From: Rhizophlyctis rosea
Taxonomy: Eukaryota > Chytridiomycota > Chytridiomycetes > Rhizophlyctidales > Rhizophlyctidaceae
Direction: 5' to 3'
NCBI GenBank assembly: GCA_027596075.1
Contig: JADGJC010000132.1
Span: 1-64,000 of the forward strand
DNA length: 64,000 nt
In this document: piece after piece, positions 35,801 to 45,434 of the stretch
How positions within the stretch are numbered: the stretch's first letter is position 1
How the letters are laid out: every line of letters starts with the position of its first letter
Notes under the pieces: model-generated
What the model was told of the DNA's origin: nothing
The model's input: the letters and a program-made list of their open reading frames with translations, nothing else
Databases searched by the model: none
Position numbers and translations under genes: made by a program

Positions 35801-36663
35801 TCGACCTTTTGATCTACAATATCCCGTCCCTTTGCCCCACCCTCCGCATCAGACTCTTCTGACATAGACCCCTTCTCATCATCCACCTCATATGATTCCG
35901 ACCCATCTTCCGCTTCACTATTTTCCCCGTCATTGTCGCTTCCGCTGTCGCTCCAAACAGCCATCAAAGCAGCCTGATCGATAGCGATTTCATGCGGACC
36001 AGTTTTCACTTTCAAAATGGATTTCTGTTCGCCTACCCGCTGTGCTGCAGGCGTTGGTGAACTCGAACGAGCATCTGATCCGTCCGTCTCGTCTTGAAAT
36101 TTGACAATACGAGCTGGAGGCGGTCCATCTTGCACCTCTCCAAATTTGACCGTCTTCAGCGGCGACTCCGCCCTTTCGGGAGTCGACACGGCCGGAGACC
36201 TTGCCGGCGACATTGGTGACGCCGTCCCTATTTCTCCAACCAACCCTCCAATAGCCTCTGTCAACTCTATGCCAGGAGATACGACGGCATACGAAGGCTT
36301 CAGCAGGTGCTCAACAGTCACAACTTCCGCCTTCGCTTCCAAGTGCTCCGCGTCCCCAACCACAACCACCCGCGCTTCCCCTATAGACTTTATTTCCGGC
36401 ACATATCCAAAGCTTCGTAGCTGGTTGAGGTTGGGGTCCGATGTCCGCCGCACTGCTGACTTTGCACCGCCGAGCGAGTCCTGGCGTCCAGGAATAGCTA
36501 CACGTGAGTCACCGGTTGGTGTTGTGGGAGAATGAGTGCTATGAGTCCGTTCAGGTGTAGCCTGCTGGTACGTGAAAGGCTGGTCCCCATAGTCACCCTG
36601 AGTTGAGCCGATGAGTTAGCAAATAAACAAAACTTGGGGCGCAAAAGAGGTAGGATTTACCAT
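32894..36663 (-). CDS. MRL-like RA-PH adaptor (RIAM/lamellipodin-like) with C-terminal CxxC...CxxC knuckle
   Basis: Predicted Ras/Rap effector of about 1,000 residues. Checked exons include 36661-36663, 36597-35395, 35341-35261, 35200-35038, 34968-34850, 34785-34663, 33903-33820, 33759-33688, 33630-33002 and 32915-32894. Residues 1-400 are acidic and Ser-rich and carry an amphipathic LDMDGLL-type helix (DDMDGLLDILDKYIKR, about 332-350). A basic helix precedes a RA domain (ITTRIYIEDARTF, DWTLFELCNDYGVERPLRD, about 430-523). The adjoining PH domain reads QGWMYMEMKPGKWNRRFFVL ... YVKFLC ... DWVLALRLAK. This RA-helix-PH order with FALR/YVKFLC/WV..LR.AK matches MRL proteins. Four SPSE-type repeats follow, then an Arg/Glu-rich run, Ser/His runs and a final NCRKCG...RCTNCYH putative zinc knuckle. 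ATG 36663 is the least certain point. Confidence 0.82.
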
Positions 36664-37291
36664 CTCGACTTGACAAACACTACCACTCCAAAGCGCGCGA
36701 TAGGGATGGACCTTGCTGCTGCTGTCAAGAGCGACGGCCGGATGGTAGTGGTGATGGATCACTGCAAGCTTTTAATTTTGTGTGGGAAATTGAGGGTGAG
36801 AGGACTTTGGGAGTGGGTGGTTGTCTTGTAACCTCTTGTTGCAATCAGGGAAGGCGATTCAACCCACCTCTGGCTCATGCAAATGTGAATGGGTGTGTGA
36901 TTGCCCCTGTTTCACACGCTGCGCCATGTCACACGCCACTTCCGATCGCTTGGCATCGCTGTTATAGGACCCTGAAATATGGGGACCTTGCAGTGACAAA
37001 ATGGTATGGAGGTTATGGAATCTACTATGGATGGCATGGTTCGAGTACTAATATTTGCACGCAAATGTCGGACATCATATCCATGGTTCTTGCTGGGTGA
37101 CATGCCTATAACTGTGTATGGGCTCATAGCAGAGAGAATTACAGTGCCCGAAGTTGTGTGTAGGCTCCTCTAGGTGTCAGCACTTTCTCATAGCTCTATG
37201 AGGCTGTCCTGCTCACGTCTGGAAACAAAGTGAAAGCAAAAGCACAATTCACACTATATAAACGCAGATAGAGGCCTGCATTGTGAATGTA

Positions 37292-37528
37292 ATGTGCCAG
37301 TTCGCAAGTCATGACACGTATATCTTGATTGTCGCAGTATTGGGGCTAGCAACCATTTCATTACTTTCTACAATCCCGTGCACCTCCAGCTTGTGCAGAC
37401 AGCCAGCAGAAGCATTCTGGAAAACAGTCAGCAGAGTGCTCTTCTATATGATTTTCACACCGAGTATTCTGCTCAACGCCTTTTCCCCTGCGAAACAACG
37501 GGCGGCGCGAAACAACGGGCGGGCATAA
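37292..37528 (+). CDS. Candidate small membrane protein (orphan ORF)
   Basis: A 78-residue frame starting MCQFASHDTY, with hydrophobic segments YILIVAVLGLATISLL and VLFYMIFTPSILLNAF and a basic end. A TATATAAA box ends 29 bp upstream, which would put the transcription start almost on the ATG. I do not recognise it, and chance cannot be excluded. Confidence 0.2.
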   Translation: MCQFASHDTYILIVAVLGLATISLLSTIPCTSSLCRQPAEAFWKTVSRVLFYMIFTPSILLNAFSPAKQRAARNNGRA

Positions 37529-38829
37529 CTCTGTGGATTTCGAGCCATTTTCCCCTATGCAAGTACTGATTGAGATCCGCGTCGCCACCAATCAAATATG
37601 CCCATAGGGGAACCCCTACCCATGTACTTATGTCAGCAACGGAAGCTTTGCAGACTCAAAAAAAAAAACTCAAACTGGATTGCTTTCTTCTTGTGCTTGG
37701 TGGGTTAAAGCGGAGGATCCAGTTTCGCAATGATCGTACAGTCGAGCAACATTTAGCTGCCCGGAACTGCGCTCACGTAAGGGCAGCCCGTAAGCATTTC
37801 GCAACACGCCGCCTGCATCTCAGAACCGGTATTCAGTCAACCGATTCCTGCGGCGGCGAGTTCGAAAGTCCCTTTGTCTGAAGCTACCTATGATTTAATA
37901 AAAATGGTTTTGTGACCTCACGTCTACCAGGGTTCGAAGGCCCCAAACCAATCTGAAAAGCGTCGAACGGGTGGTGGGTGTTCAAGGCGAATTCCATTGA
38001 GAATAAAAACGTGGAGCCCCTGAAGGGGCGATACTGTGTGGGATTCATTTGCCCTTACGTGCATTTATGATAACCGAGAAACTGGGGTGCATAGACGCTG
38101 ATCACAGTGCTTGAGAGCGACGGCCTTCAAAAGCATTTATAACTAGAGGAAGTGAAGGATAACGACCCCGCAAATTGCAACGGTGTTGACAACAGGCTGC
38201 TGCGCTTGCTGACGTAAACAATGAAAGTTTTAGGCATTTTACCGAGGCGTCCGCGCAGTGACCCCCAAACCGCGTTGAACACAAAAACGGAGTGGCGCAC
38301 CTCTTAAAAGGGTGATATTCGCCATTAAGGTTCGGGATCAGAGCAGCCATCAGCGCGGCTTGCGAACTCTCCTCCATACCTTTCCAACAAGCAGCATAAA
38401 TCCCGCATCTGAAGTTGGTGTCTAGGGACGTGAGGACCCTGACACAAACACACATCACCTCCCCACAAAACGGGCCACATGGCGCTTTTCAAGCTCGCCT
38501 GTTTGTGCTAAAAGTTGTATGCCTGCAGCCATGAAGGCTGCAGGTGCAACCTTGAAACTTTCTCCTGGCTGCCCTTGTGACACGCTGCTGGATGCACTCA
38601 CAGTCTCACTGCATTCAGGAGCTGAAGCCTCCACACTCCACTAATCAGGCAGGATTCGACCTTTTTTGACAACGGCTCGGTGACGAATTTGGCAGCATGC
38701 TCTTGCCTTTTTGTGTTGGGGCAGATTGCGGAGAGGGCCATGGATTTGGACGTGTTGTCATTGAGGGCCTGAAGCAACTCGACCAACTTGGTGCATCGGC
38801 TAATTGTGGTGAAACAAGAGCACATCTAG

Positions 38830-38835
38830 TATAAA
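38830..38835 (+). promoter_or_regulatory. TATA box of the AA9 gene
   Basis: TATAAA about 100 bp before the LPMO start codon, a spacing suited to an inducible secreted-enzyme gene with a short CT-rich 5' leader (ACCCTCTCAAG...CTTCTTCATC). Confidence 0.5.
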
Positions 38836-38932
38836 GTTGCGCTTTGCAACGGCGCCCTCGGAGAATGGCAGAGCCTGAACCCGAACACCCTCTCAAGTTA
38901 CTCTTTCGAAAGGATCGTTCATCTTCTTCATC

Positions 38933-40842
38933 ATGAAGACCATTCTCGCCCTTCCCCTTCTTGCTGCAGTGGCTCAAGCCCACACTCTCGTCAGGGTTGG
39001 TAAACTGTAGTAGTGATGCATCCTTGACTAGTCTTGATGGCATTTTACACATAGTCCGTCTACGTCAATGGAGTTGATCAAGGAACTGGATATGGTGGGT
39101 ACACATAACGCAACGGCACGTCGACATGCAATTAACAACTCATCGTTGATCAGCTATCCGTCCGCCGGCGTTCAACGGACCTCCGCTCTCCGGTAGCAAC
39201 CCCTTCGGCCAAGGGTCCGGTTACCAGAACAGGTTAGGCAAATGTCGATCCTCCACCACAGTAGACCGGGACTAACAGCAACACAGCCCCGTCCGTGACC
39301 TGACCCTCCCCGACATGCAATGTAACGTCCTCGGAGACATCCCGGCTCCTGACACCATCGACGTTGTCCCCGGCGACATCGTTTCTTTCGAATGGGGCCA
39401 TGAGTCCCGTCAGTCTGGTGATGACATCATCGCTTCATCCCACGTCGGTGCTGTCCTTGTTTACATCTCCCCCAACCCTCCCGTACCGGACTCGTGGGTG
39501 AAGCTCTTCGAGGAGGGCGAGTACGCCAAGAACCAATGGGCTGTTGTCCCCAAGTATGTTTGTCAGTCGTTGTAAGATCTGGATAAGAAGTTAATGCATC
39601 ATATCAGGTTGACTGGTAACAAGGGTGTCCACTCTGTTCGCATTCCTGCTGGTCTTGCCCCGGGTAACTACTTGGTATGTGATGATCCAATTCGTACCTG
39701 ATCCACTTTCAAACTTCGTACTGACTGAGTTCGACAGCTTCGTCCTGAGCTCATCACTCTGCACGAGGCAGAGGTCTCCCACGTGACTAACAAAAACCGC
39801 GGAAACCAGGTAAGCTCCTGAAGGACAAACACCGCAGTCTTCTCTGGATTGTGGTTATTGATTTGCGTCTCCTGCTCCAGTTGTACATGGAGTGCATCCA
39901 GATTCACGTGTCCGGCAACGGTCAAGTTACATTGCCCAAGGGTGTCAGGTAGGCCATATACCGCATTCACTACTGCTACATGGACCTAATGCTGGAAATA
40001 TCTGTCAGCTTCCCTGGCGCCTACTCTTACTCTGATCCCGGAATCGTCTACAACGTAAGATTTTCGTGGGAATTGGGAAGCAGGCATCCATGCTCACGTT
40101 GATACTACTTCCTTAGGTTTACTACACCGCCGTCGGTGCTCCAGCTTACAAGATTCCAGGTCCGACGGTCTGGTCCGGAGCTGCAGCCTCCGTCGCCAAC
40201 CCGTCTCTCGGCCCGAAGAAGGGTCCTCTCACGGTGGACCGTTGGTCCACCTGGGTTGGCACTGACCGCACCGTCACCCAGGTTTGTCATGAGCGGTAAA
40301 GCAGGTGAAATCCGAATTCCATAACTTACCCTTGCATTGCCAGGTCGGAGCCGATGGCGCGACTACCAAGAGCAAGTACGAGCCCACTCTCTACCCCGCC
40401 GCTGCAGCAACAACGACCCGAACTACCACCAATGCCCCCATCACCACCACAACCACACGTACCACTACCAATGCTCCCGTTCCCACTACCACCACTGCGG
40501 CTGGTTGCACTTACGTTACCGTAACTGGTGGCGAAGAAACCATCTGGACCACTCTTTCTCCCCAAACTGTTACAGTCACTGCCGGCAGTCAACAGCAAAC
40601 TACCACCACTACCACATCCAACGGCGGTAGCTCCAACTGTGCCGCGAAATATCAACAGTGCGGAGGCCAAGGATACACCGGCCCTACTTGTTGCCAATCT
40701 GGATCTACCTGCAGGAGCTCCAACCAATACGTAAGTTCTATAGCAATGACTTTTTGGAGCATCGCGTTCTCTCATCACATGCAAAGCGGTGAACTAACCC
40801 AATGTCTTTTTTGCGATAATATAGTACTCCCAATGCTTGTAA
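38933..40842 (+). CDS. AA9 lytic polysaccharide monooxygenase with C-terminal CBM1
   Basis: Secreted copper enzyme that oxidatively cleaves cellulose or related beta-glucan. Exon 1 (38933-38995) encodes the signal peptide MKTILALPLLAAVAQA, after which the mature chain starts with His (HTLVRSVYVNGV), the first copper-brace residue. The second brace His is in SSHVGAVLVYIS; the QLYMECIQIHV strand supplies the Gln/Tyr positions. Other family motifs are PPAFNGPPL and NYLLRPELITLHEA. A Thr-rich linker follows, then CBM1: CAAKYQQCGGQGYTGPTCC, with the last exon giving YSQCL and TAA at 40840. Eight to ten small exons; exon 2 is 39055-39094. CBM1 marks an enzyme addressed to crystalline cellulose. Confidence 0.95.
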
Positions 40843-41364
40843 GCAATGTGACGTACCATGCTTGCAGAAGCGGAAAGTCGCTTATAGCACGGAGCTTTAT
40901 AGCTAGATCAGATATGCTGGTCCATATCGATTGAGCGCGGGCGTTCTGTATACATGTTATTGTAATCCGGTCAATATGGGATTGTTATGTTTTAAGGATC
41001 GCATTTGAGTTCACTTGTGAAGTGGGTGTTGGGGCAAAACGTGGGGAGAGGAGGGAGAATGGAGGCAGCACGGACACTTGGCCCGGACTGGAGGCACGGG
41101 TGGCACAGATACCGACATGAGGCGGGCTCGGTTGCACATAAGGAACACACACCTCCTTGACTGCGCCTGGATTCCGTCTCAGAGCCTGACCTGGTCGACC
41201 TTCCTTCATCTTGAGTCGTCTCCCCAGTCCGTTCGTACCGTTAGCGACAACCAGTTATTGATGCTAGTTTGCCACGAAGACGACGTGGAAGGTTTGCAGA
41301 GTTTCAGCTTATTCAAGGATTTTTGCCAACTTCTCACATTTTCCGTCAGCAGCTTTCGTCATCC
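40843..41364. other. Intergenic
   Basis: About 520 bp between the LPMO stop and the first ATG of the TIR-like/TPR locus. No supported feature. Confidence 0.6.
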
Positions 41365-41864
41365 ATGACAACTCCTTCCAATCTGAACCCAATCATGGCC
41401 GACAACCATCCCATTGACAAGCCCGCTTCGGTTACGATTGAACCTTCTGTATCATACTATCCACTTCTCGGTGTCCGAATCCCCTTCCTCCAAACTTTCA
41501 TCCAACAATGCGGTGGTCGAGACGCTTTATAAGATCTGGCCACCGAGGAAGTCTGCGACAAATTCATCAAGCCCAGAAACAAGCCATTGAAGTCTTTCTG
41601 CGATCACTTGGTGGCCGACGAATCCGCAGAAGTAGGTTCCGCCACTTGGTACATCTGCCATTCCTGGCAATGTCCATTCCTTGAGTTTGTCGACACTCTC
41701 ATCACGTACTTCTCGAGCAATCTTCCATCCCAAGACGCAATACTCTGGATCGACCTTTTCTCGTTGGCTCATGACCAGGCAAAGCCCGTTGACCCGAGCC
41801 TTCGTCCCACTGCCGTGTTCGATACCATCAGTACTGCAACGTCCTTATGATCTGCAGCCCTTAG
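41365..41864 (+). pseudogene. Broken N-terminal TIR-like module of the TPR gene
   Basis: Starts at ATG 41365 and aligns to the intact second module at about 43840-44350: LLGVRIPFLQTFIQQCGGRD against LRGVRLSFFATFIDECGGRQ, TWYICHSWQCPFLEFVDTL against VCFISHCWQNNFLEVVDAV, and LWIDLFSL against VWFDLFSL. It is interrupted by TAA at 41530, a one-base loss near 41836 and TAG at 41862, where the intact module has Trp. After the TAG the frame stays open into TRAWCVFEIY and on into the 42015 reading frame. This half therefore looks decayed while the downstream part is not. Confidence 0.7.
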
Positions 41865-42014
41865 TACGCCCCTACCGTACTTACCCGTGCTTGGTGCGTC
41901 TTCGAGATTTACGCCAGCGTATCCACAAACGCGAACTTCAATATCGCCATACCCTCCCGTGAAGCAGCAGCATTCCGGCAATCTCTGCTGCAGGACCCCA
42001 CCGTATTCTACCAA

Positions 42015-45000
42015 ATGCTGGCAACAATCAGATCCGAGAACTCCTACGCCACCGATGAATCCGACCTTACTATCATTCATAAAGCGATCCAGGAAGGTGT
42101 CGGGTTTAAATCGCTCGATCGCCTTATCTTTACGGTTATATCTCGATGGATAGTAGACACAATTAAATCCCAAGTCCAGAAATGCAAAGAGAGTGGGGAT
42201 GAATATGGGCTTATACGATGGCTGGGCAGCTTAGCTCAGGTCTACCAGGACCAAGGGATGTATGATGAAGCAGAAATCTCGTACCACTATTGTCTCAAGA
42301 GTAGCCTATTGACTTTTGGGGAAGATCACCCGTACACTGTTGCGTGTCTGAGCAGCCTAGCGGGTCTATATGTTAAGCAGGGAAAGTACGATGCGGCCGA
42401 ACCGCTTCTGGTTGATTCTCTTCAACGAAGGTCGAAGACCCTCGGACGAGATCATCCCGACACCCTGGCTTCTCTGGACAATCTCGTGAGGTGGTATATA
42501 GGACAAGGCAAATACGACGAGGCAGAACCCCTTGTGGTCGAATGCTTGGATGCCCGGAGAACAGTTTTGGGGGAGGATAGTTTAGAGACTGTTCGGACCA
42601 TGGGTAATTTGGCGGTAGTGTACGAGTGCCAAGGGAAGTCGGAATTGGCCGGTGAACTTTTGCTAGATTGTTGGGACCGGATGAGACAGAGCCTCGGCGA
42701 GGACCATCCCAGCACACTCTGGTGTGCCAACCACCTTGCCCTATCCTACAAAAGTCGGGGCGTGTACGAGAAGGCAGAGGGGCTCCTACTGGATTGCTTA
42801 TCGGCTAGACGACGGGTGCTTGGGGACAATCATCCGGACACTCTGGAGACTATGAACGATTTAGCTTCCTTATTTGTTGAGCAAGGGACTGCAAATCGGC
42901 ATGGAGGGTATCAGAGGGCGGAGGGGATGTATATGGAATGTTTGGAAAAGCGCAGGCGAGTGCTCGGCGATAATCACCGTGAAACACTCACAACCATTGA
43001 AAATCTGGCTGCTTTGTATCTCCTGCAGCGGCAGTATGAGAAGGCGGAGCCACTGTTGAAATCCAGTCTGGAGCGTAGTCAGACGGTTCACGGTGTCGAA
43101 CACCCCGAAACATTGAAATCGGTGGATCGCCTAGCAGGGATGTATCAGGAAACGGGGCAGTTCGGGGAGGCTGAATCGCTGTATCTGACGTGTTTGGAGG
43201 AGGCAACCGGACCGGCGTATCTGAAGTTCATTGGCCGGCTTGATAGTCTATACAACGACGGGGGAAGATACGGAAAAGCAGAGCATCTATATGTAGACAA
43301 TCTCGTGAAGGTGAAAAGGAGGTGGGGCGATGAGCATCCATACACTTTGCAATGTGTGCTGGGTCTTGGGCGGTTGTATTGGGGATGGGGAAGGTTTTCG
43401 GAGGCACGACTGTTGATCGCCGAGGGTTTGGAGAAGGGGCGGGGAGCACGGGCGGAGGACGACGCAAAGCTGCTGACCCTGCTGCACCACCTTGCCCTTT
43501 TGCACAAAGTGGATGGACAATATGAGAGGGCCGAGCAGCTGTTTTTGGAATGTCTCCACAAACGCGAGCTGCTTCTCGGCCAGACTCATTCCGATACGCT
43601 TGCCACCAAGAATGGTCTTGCCGGGCTGTACGGGTGTATGCACAAGTATCAGGAAGCAGAAGATCATTATACAGAATTGATACAGAGACGAAGGGAGATA
43701 TTGGGGGAGGATGATGCAGAAACGCACCAATCTATCAACGACCTCAAATTCCTACGCCTGCGGGCGCCGGCCAACATACCATCCGAAACCGTCGCGTCGA
43801 CAGTGAACCAACCTGATCCGCAGCCGAATACCCTCAACGACACATTTCCCTTACGCGGCGTTCGTCTTTCCTTCTTCGCTACCTTCATTGACGAATGTGG
43901 TGGGCGTCAAAGACTCCGCAACTTAACAACCAAGCAAGTTTGCTCCCGCTTCGTTACCTCCCGCTACGATAATTCCAAATCAGTATGCGAACAGCTTGAG
44001 CACGTCTCAGTAGATGGGTCACCCATAGTAGGGACGGCGGTTTGCTTCATAAGTCATTGCTGGCAGAACAACTTCCTGGAAGTTGTTGACGCCGTCACAG
44101 CATTCTTCATTGATAAGGGAACTCCTGACGTGATAGTTTGGTTTGATCTCTTTTCCTTGCCGCAAGGAAGTCGCGAAAAGATAAAGGCCAAGTGGTTAAT
44201 GCAAACCTTCACCAATACCGTATCCATCATCCATAACGTCCGTATGGTCCTGACCCCGTGGAAGAATCCTACTGCCCTCAAACGCGCCTGGTGTGTCTAC
44301 GAGCTTTTCGCCGGTGCAACAAGGGAAGCTGATTTCGATGTTGCCATCCCGCCGAGTGAGATAGGTGCCTTCTGTCACTCCCTAGCGGAAGATCCCGGTT
44401 TGTTCCAGGACGTCCTATCAACTCTCAAATCAGAGAACTGTATCGCGTCGGAGGACGATGACTTGAAAGCCATACAGAAGGCTATCCGGAAGACGGTCGG
44501 GGGATTCAATGCACTGGATCGGAAGGTCCTATCGGTCCTATCTCGGTGGATGCTAAGCACGTTGGAGTCCAAGCTGGAAGTAGCGGGGAGGGCAGGGCAG
44601 TCGGAGGAGCATGCACGATGGCTTTTTAGCTTAAGTAGATTACATCACGATCAGGGAATGTTGGAGGAGGCCAAGACTCGATATGAAGATTGTCTTGATA
44701 TGCGCAAGCAGGTCATGGGGGGAGACCACGTACAAACACTTGTTTGTGCAAGTAGTTTAGCAGAAGTTTACCACGATATGGGGCAATACGAGCGCGCGGA
44801 GCTTGCATATATGCGATGTTGGGAGGTAGTAGAGGGAAATGCTGAAAAGGGAACCCTCCGGAACGCGATCATCTCGGGCATCGCTGAATTGTACAATACG
44901 CAGGGATACTACGCAAAGGCAGAGGATTGGTACTTGAAGCTGGTGCAGACAACACGGAGGGAGCGCGGAGATGACGACCCAGTCACACTTGTCGCTATCA

Positions 45001-45194
45001 GCAATCTGGCTTTTGTATCGTACAGACTCGGGAAGGGGCCCAACGCAGAATCCAAGATGAAAGAGTCGCTGAACAAGTTGAAACACGCACTGGGGGAGGA
45101 TCATCGAGATACCATCAAGGTGGCGAGTAGGTTAGCAGCTCTTTACCATGATCGGGGCGAGAACGAGGAGGCGGAAATGTTGTATAAGGACTGA
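42015..45194 (+). CDS. TPR (kinesin-light-chain-like) protein with internal TIR-like domain
   Basis: Intronless 1,059-codon frame. About twelve 42-residue TPR units come first (consensus LAxLYxxQGKYDEAEPLxxxC followed by LxxRRxxLGxDHPDTL). A TIR-like domain follows at about residues 610-790: CFISHCWQ, IVWFDLFSLPQ, MVLTPWKNP and RAWCVYELFAG. The FISH, DLFSL and WCxxEL elements sit where TIR domains have strand A, strand B and the catalytic-Glu helix; this assignment is inference. Five more TPR units end at TGA 45192, where other units have the Cys of YxDCLE, so the stop is a likely nonsense change. ATG 42015 is internal to the ancestral first module and may not be the true start. The lack of introns contrasts with the neighbours. 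Such TPR proteins usually assemble complexes; TIR-TPR combinations occur in innate-immune and NAD-cleaving systems elsewhere. Confidence 0.75.
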   Translation: MLATIRSENSYATDESDLTIIHKAIQEGVGFKSLDRLIFTVISRWIVDTIKSQVQKCKESGDEYGLIRWLGSLAQVYQDQGMYDEAEISYHYCLKSSLLTFGEDHPYTVACLSSLAGLYVKQGKYDAAEPLLVDSLQRRSKTLGRDHPDTLASLDNLVRWYIGQGKYDEAEPLVVECLDARRTVLGEDSLETVRTMGNLAVVYECQGKSELAGELLLDCWDRMRQSLGEDHPSTLWCANHLALSYKSRGVYEKAEGLLLDCLSARRRVLGDNHPDTLETMNDLASLFVEQGTANRHGGYQRAEGMYMECLEKRRRVLGDNHRETLTTIENLAALYLLQRQYEKAEPLLKSSLERSQTVHGVEHPETLKSVDRLAGMYQETGQFGEAESLYLTCLEEATGPAYLKFIGRLDSLYNDGGRYGKAEHLYVDNLVKVKRRWGDEHPYTLQCVLGLGRLYWGWGRFSEARLLIAEGLEKGRGARAEDDAKLLTLLHHLALLHKVDGQYERAEQLFLECLHKRELLLGQTHSDTLATKNGLAGLYGCMHKYQEAEDHYTELIQRRREILGEDDAETHQSINDLKFLRLRAPANIPSETVASTVNQPDPQPNTLNDTFPLRGVRLSFFATFIDECGGRQRLRNLTTKQVCSRFVTSRYDNSKSVCEQLEHVSVDGSPIVGTAVCFISHCWQNNFLEVVDAVTAFFIDKGTPDVIVWFDLFSLPQGSREKIKAKWLMQTFTNTVSIIHNVRMVLTPWKNPTALKRAWCVYELFAGATREADFDVAIPPSEIGAFCHSLAEDPGLFQDVLSTLKSENCIASEDDDLKAIQKAIRKTVGGFNALDRKVLSVLSRWMLSTLESKLEVAGRAGQSEEHARWLFSLSRLHHDQGMLEEAKTRYEDCLDMRKQVMGGDHVQTLVCASSLAEVYHDMGQYERAELAYMRCWEVVEGNAEKGTLRNAIISGIAELYNTQGYYAKAEDWYLKLVQTTRRERGDDDPVTLVAISNLAFVSYRLGKGPNAESKMKESLNKLKHALGEDHRDTIKVASRLAALYHDRGENEEAEMLYKD

Positions 45195-45434
45195 TTGGAA
45201 AGGCGCCGTCGTGCACTTGGGGATGATCATCCAGATACGTTGAAGTCCCTGAATGGGCTAGCGGCTGTACTTCAAGGCCAAGGAACTTGGGCGGAAGCAG
45301 AACTATTATATTTGGATTGTGTTGAAGGAAGAAGGCGGAAGCTGGGAGAGAAGCACCCAGATACGGTGATGTGCGAGCAGAAGTTGGCAGAGCTGCGGCA
45401 TCAATGGGATATTTCAAAGCAAACGGAGGAATGA
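45195..45434 (+). pseudogene. Detached C-terminal TPR units after an in-frame TGA
   Basis: Continues in the same frame as the upstream TPR gene directly after TGA 45192-45194. It encodes LERRRRALGDDHPDTLKSLN and one further full unit, ending KLAELRHQW...EE and a TGA at 45432. It keeps family codon structure without further lesions, so the interruption is recent, an error, or read through. Confidence 0.7.

Larger units (their letters stand above)
36664..38932. other. Intergenic, divergent RA-PH / LPMO flanks
   Basis: About 2.3 kb. It holds a TATATAAA box at 37255-37262 followed by a 78-codon open frame (37292-37528) with two hydrophobic stretches, and the LPMO TATA box at 38830. Nothing else is supported. 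Confidence 0.55.

Noticed and set aside
37920..37960. GGGTTCGAAGGCCCC resembling a tRNA T-loop
   Set aside because: No matching acceptor, D-arm or anticodon stem could be folded around it.
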